A stretch of DNA of 64,000 nucleotides from Gordoniibacillus chartarius (GTDB lineage Bacteria > Bacillota > Bacilli > Paenibacillales > NBRC-103111). The stretch spans positions 48,482-112,481 of the forward strand of contig NZ_JBHLWN010000107.1 of the NCBI RefSeq assembly GCF_042432825.1. Reading direction: 5' to 3'. Under the pieces are notes generated by a model. The model did not search any database. It worked only from the letters and a program-made list of their open reading frames with translations, and was not told where the DNA came from. Made by a program: the position numbers and the translations under genes. This document shows, in pieces, positions 61,960 through 64,000 of this stretch (position 1 is the stretch's first letter; the number at the start of each line of letters is the position of its first letter).

Positions 61960-62224
61960 GCTCGATGCGCTCATAATACTCTTCCGTTCCTGACTCACCA
62001 GCCCATCCTCACCGTAGAGCTTGTAGCGACGTTGCCATTTCATCAAAGTCGTTTTATTTATCCCATATTTTTTTGCAGCGGCCAGAAACCCGATTTTATC
62101 GCTTGATACTTCTTGAATTACAGCGAGCTTCTCCAACGCATTATATTTTCCTCTTGGCATAAAAAAGGCTCCCCTCACAGTAAACAGGTTTTTATTATTT
62201 CACCTGTCCACCGTAAGGGGAGCA
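61960..62224 (-). mobile_element. IS3-type insertion sequence remnant (left end and orfA start)
   Basis: From ATG at 62157 (AGGGGAG upstream) the minus strand encodes PRGKYNALEKLAVIQEV, DKIGFLAAAKKYGINKTTLMKWQRRYKLYGEDGL, the helix-turn-helix of an IS3/IS150-type OrfA. Homology fades after about 60 residues near 61970 and no OrfB follows. Upstream, 62168-62190 and 62201-62223 are imperfect inverted arms (about 18 of 23), with a TG dinucleotide at 62224 that may be the element's terminus. Confidence 0.7.
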
Positions 62225-62305
62225 TATCACCGCGGCAACTGCTCCCTGTTTTTGCTGAACTAACATCCCCCAGTTAGCGTAACAATGGCACAATTGTCCG
62301 TGTGG

Positions 62306-63052
62306 TTATGCCGCAGTCACGATGATGGGCTTATTCTTTGTGATAATGATAGTATGCTCGTGCTGTGCCACATAGCTGTTGTCGGGTACACGTAATGTCC
62401 ACCCATCCTTTTGCTCAACGACGTACTCGGCGCCGGTGGATAAAAATGGCTCAATTGTAATTACCAAACCCTCTGTCAATACACGTTTATCGTGCTTGTT
62501 ATAAACAGGGAGAATTTCTTTGGGTGTCTCGTGCAGGGATCTCCCAATTCCGTGACTGCACAAATTCCTGATCACATTATAACCGCCTTTAGCAGCCTCG
62601 AGTTCAATGATCCTTCCAATTTCGTTCAATTTAACTCCATGTTTAAGCGAAGAGATGACTTTCATCATCGTATCGTGTGTGTATTTACATAGACGCAATA
62701 AGGAGGGATTGTATGGGGTTATCGGAAAAGAATGTCCCGCATCGGCGTAATAGCCTCCCAGTTCTGCCGAAACATCGATGTTTATTAAATCGCCGGGCTG
62801 GATGATTCGATTTCCCGGAATTCCGTGGGCAACTTCATGGTTAATGCTAATACATGTATTGCCGGGGAAATTATAAGTTGCCTTTGGTGCCGGTATAGCA
62901 CCATGCCTTTTCAAAAACCTGCCTCCGATATCATCAAGTTCCTCTGTTGTGATTCCGGCACGTGTGTGACGTTTCATTTCGCTAATCGTCATTGCAACGA
63001 TTTTCCCAATTTTCTTCAGACCCTCGATATCGTTTTGCGATCCTATTGTCAT
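62306..63052 (-). CDS. map: methionine aminopeptidase, type I
   Basis: A 248-residue metalloprotease that removes the initiator Met from nascent proteins. The five metal ligands are visible: Asp in LINIDVSAE, Asp in YYADAGHSF, His in LCSHGIGRSLHE, Glu in VITIEPFLS and Glu in AQHEHTIIIT; the substrate His is in SINHEVAHGIPG. The ATG at 63052 has GGGGGG upstream; the frame to 63136 lacks one. Monocistronic, separate from the usual secY-adk-map locus, so it may be a second paralogue like Bacillus MapB. Confidence 0.93.
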   Translation of the reverse strand: MTIGSQNDIEGLKKIGKIVAMTISEMKRHTRAGITTEELDDIGGRFLKRHGAIPAPKATYNFPGNTCISINHEVAHGIPGNRIIQPGDLINIDVSAELGGYYADAGHSFPITPYNPSLLRLCKYTHDTMMKVISSLKHGVKLNEIGRIIELEAAKGGYNVIRNLCSHGIGRSLHETPKEILPVYNKHDKRVLTEGLVITIEPFLSTGAEYVVEQKDGWTLRVPDNSYVAQHEHTIIITKNKPIIVTAA

Positions 63053-63201
63053 AAAAGCCCCCCATTTCCAGCATACCAGTATTTTATCCAAATCAGGGTG
63101 GAAATTCCACAATCCTGCTCGTTTCTTCAGCGACAAAGCAGACTGCCGCGGCAGACACTTATTTTGACTATCATCTTTCGTTAGCGGAACTCTTGAGTTT
63201 G

Positions 63202-63425
63202 TTACTTTCCAATATGAAACATACCAATTACGGTTTCACCATCAGCGTCGTACAGGGGAATATTACGGCCACCTTGGCGGCCTGCTCTTCTGGATCGAAA
63301 TGGCTTTCTCAGGTGATTTTGGCAGTTTACCGTCCAAGTCTTTTTTCAAAACCTATCCTTTGGTGCCATCCACACCTCAGCACTGATTAATTCGGGTACC
63401 GTTTCCGGAGAAGTTGCACTCATCG
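63202..63425 (-). pseudogene. decayed C-terminal gene fragment with frameshifts
   Basis: Three minus-strand frames give connected-looking pieces: SPETVPELISAEVWMAPKDRF, then KDLDGKLPKSPEKAISIQ, then GGRNIPLYDADGETVIGMFHIGK and a stop at 63202-63204. The last piece resembles the end of M56/BlaR1-type peptidases (IPVYDSDGKTVIGxFxIGK). At least two frame changes in about 220 bases point to a dead fragment. Family assignment is tentative. Confidence 0.4.
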
Positions 63426-63453
63426 TCCGGTTAGTTCAGCCCGCAAACTTGTT

Positions 63454-64000
63454 TCAGTACGAACCGTAGCGAATTTCCTGTACAATATCGTTCCAATGCC
63501 AAAACTCCATAAAGCTTCTTTTATCAACATAAACAATGATCCCTGCTCCTTGTTCATGTCTACGATAGAAATTCTCACCGTAAGCGGCTTTGACCTTTTC
63601 CAATGAATCCCCAACAGTAATTCCTCTACTTGTCTTCACACTTTTGCTTGTATTATGCGTGATGTCAATACTTTTAAATTTGCCGCTAGTATCCGAAGTG
63701 ACCCTTACTCCGTTAAGAAAATAATAAGTATTGGGATTATGATGATCCTGTGAAAAATCTTCTTTCGAATAATCAATTATTTTTTTGCTTAGGGTAACAC
63801 CTGCGATATTCTCAGCCTCGAGATTTGTTTTTGGAGTTATTATTGTATAAATAAATTGTGGAGCAAAGAGTATGAGTGCAAACCAAATGATGACCAAGCT
63901 AAGAGCAGCAATACCTATTGAAAATTTCTTTTGTATTACTCTAGAAGTCCGGTGATTTAAGTCAGTTGTATCCGTCTCTTCGGCATGAAAAAAGAGGAAA
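63454..64000 (-). CDS. membrane-anchored protein of unknown function (partial)
   Basis: The minus-strand frame is open to the window edge and reads on from FFHAEETDTTDLNHRTSRVIQ, then a membrane helix (FSIGIAALSLVIIWFALILFAP), then an extracytoplasmic domain (about 120 residues) ending RSFMEFWHWNDIVQEIRYGSY. The start is therefore probably outside the window rather than the TTG at 63897. The ITVGDSLEKVKAAYG motif recalls small beta-rich domains of exported Bacillales proteins, but I do not recognise the family. Confidence 0.6.
   Translation of the reverse strand, partial: FLFFHAEETDTTDLNHRTSRVIQKKFSIGIAALSLVIIWFALILFAPQFIYTIITPKTNLEAENIAGVTLSKKIIDYSKEDFSQDHHNPNTYYFLNGVRVTSDTSGKFKSIDITHNTSKSVKTSRGITVGDSLEKVKAAYGENFYRRHEQGAGIIVYVDKRSFMEFWHWNDIVQEIRYGSY

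Overview
The window looks like a chromosomal segment of a plant-polymer-degrading Paenibacillus-type member of the Bacillales. The grounds are strong AGGAGG-type ribosome binding sites, several TTG/GTG starts placed by those sites, secreted modular polysaccharidases, YesM/YesN-type two-component systems next to sugar transporters, CUT1 importers without their own ATPase, and 14-bp sites resembling the CcpA operator (cre). Most of the content is carbohydrate capture plus regulation. No rRNA, tRNA, CRISPR array, prophage or complete insertion sequence was seen.

Layout: (1) 1-7.6 kb: 5' part of a secreted GH11 xylanase, an aldo/keto reductase behind a MerR-type promoter with a 19-bp spacer, a MarR-controlled heterodimeric ABC exporter, a DUF985 cupin and small proteins. 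(2) 7.7-18.7 kb: a GH78-like hydrolase, an aldehyde dehydrogenase, a decayed chemoreceptor fragment, two copies of a 217-bp intergenic repeat, then a signalling block (SARP-like response regulator, MHYT-GGDEF-EAL protein, 1023-residue hybrid kinase with two kinase modules). (3) 18.8-22.1 kb: an unusual three-gene operon with a TusA-like/diiron ferritin-like fusion, an acyl-CoA-dehydrogenase-like flavoprotein that appears to lack the catalytic Glu, and a PhnD-like binding protein with no export signal. This is the best candidate for an undescribed system. (4) 22.2-24.6 kb: a small protein, a Clp ATPase remnant, a lactate-monooxygenase-like flavoenzyme and a DUF421 membrane protein. (5) 24.7-43.4 kb: a secreted alginate-lyase-superfamily enzyme, a CUT1 importer with a YesM/YesN pair and a second binding protein, and a rhamnose-type importer with two RbsA-class ATPases and a DeoR regulator. 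(6) 43.6-47.3 kb: an epoxide hydrolase with a MarR regulator, a MocR pseudogene and a GH16-like enzyme. (7) 47.3-54.4 kb: a LacI-controlled maltodextrin operon (binding protein, two permeases, neopullulanase) with a 28-bp perfect operator palindrome, then a DoxX protein. (8) 54.5-64 kb: a 1938-residue secreted rhamnogalacturonan-degrading enzyme (PL11 lyase plus two SGNH acetylesterase modules), a stalk-domain protein, an IS3-type remnant, methionine aminopeptidase, a decayed fragment and a partial membrane protein.

How it fits together (inference): the PL11/acetylesterase protein, the GH78-like enzyme and the rhamnose importer would form a route from rhamnogalacturonan I to rhamnose. The CUT1 importer with its two-component pair probably takes up an oligosaccharide from the same kind of polymer. 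The xylanase, PL11 enzyme, lyase and maltodextrin operon each have a cre-like site upstream, which suggests shared catabolite control. Degraded gene pieces (MCP, Clp, MocR, IS3, a short C-terminal fragment) show ongoing decay between the functional blocks.
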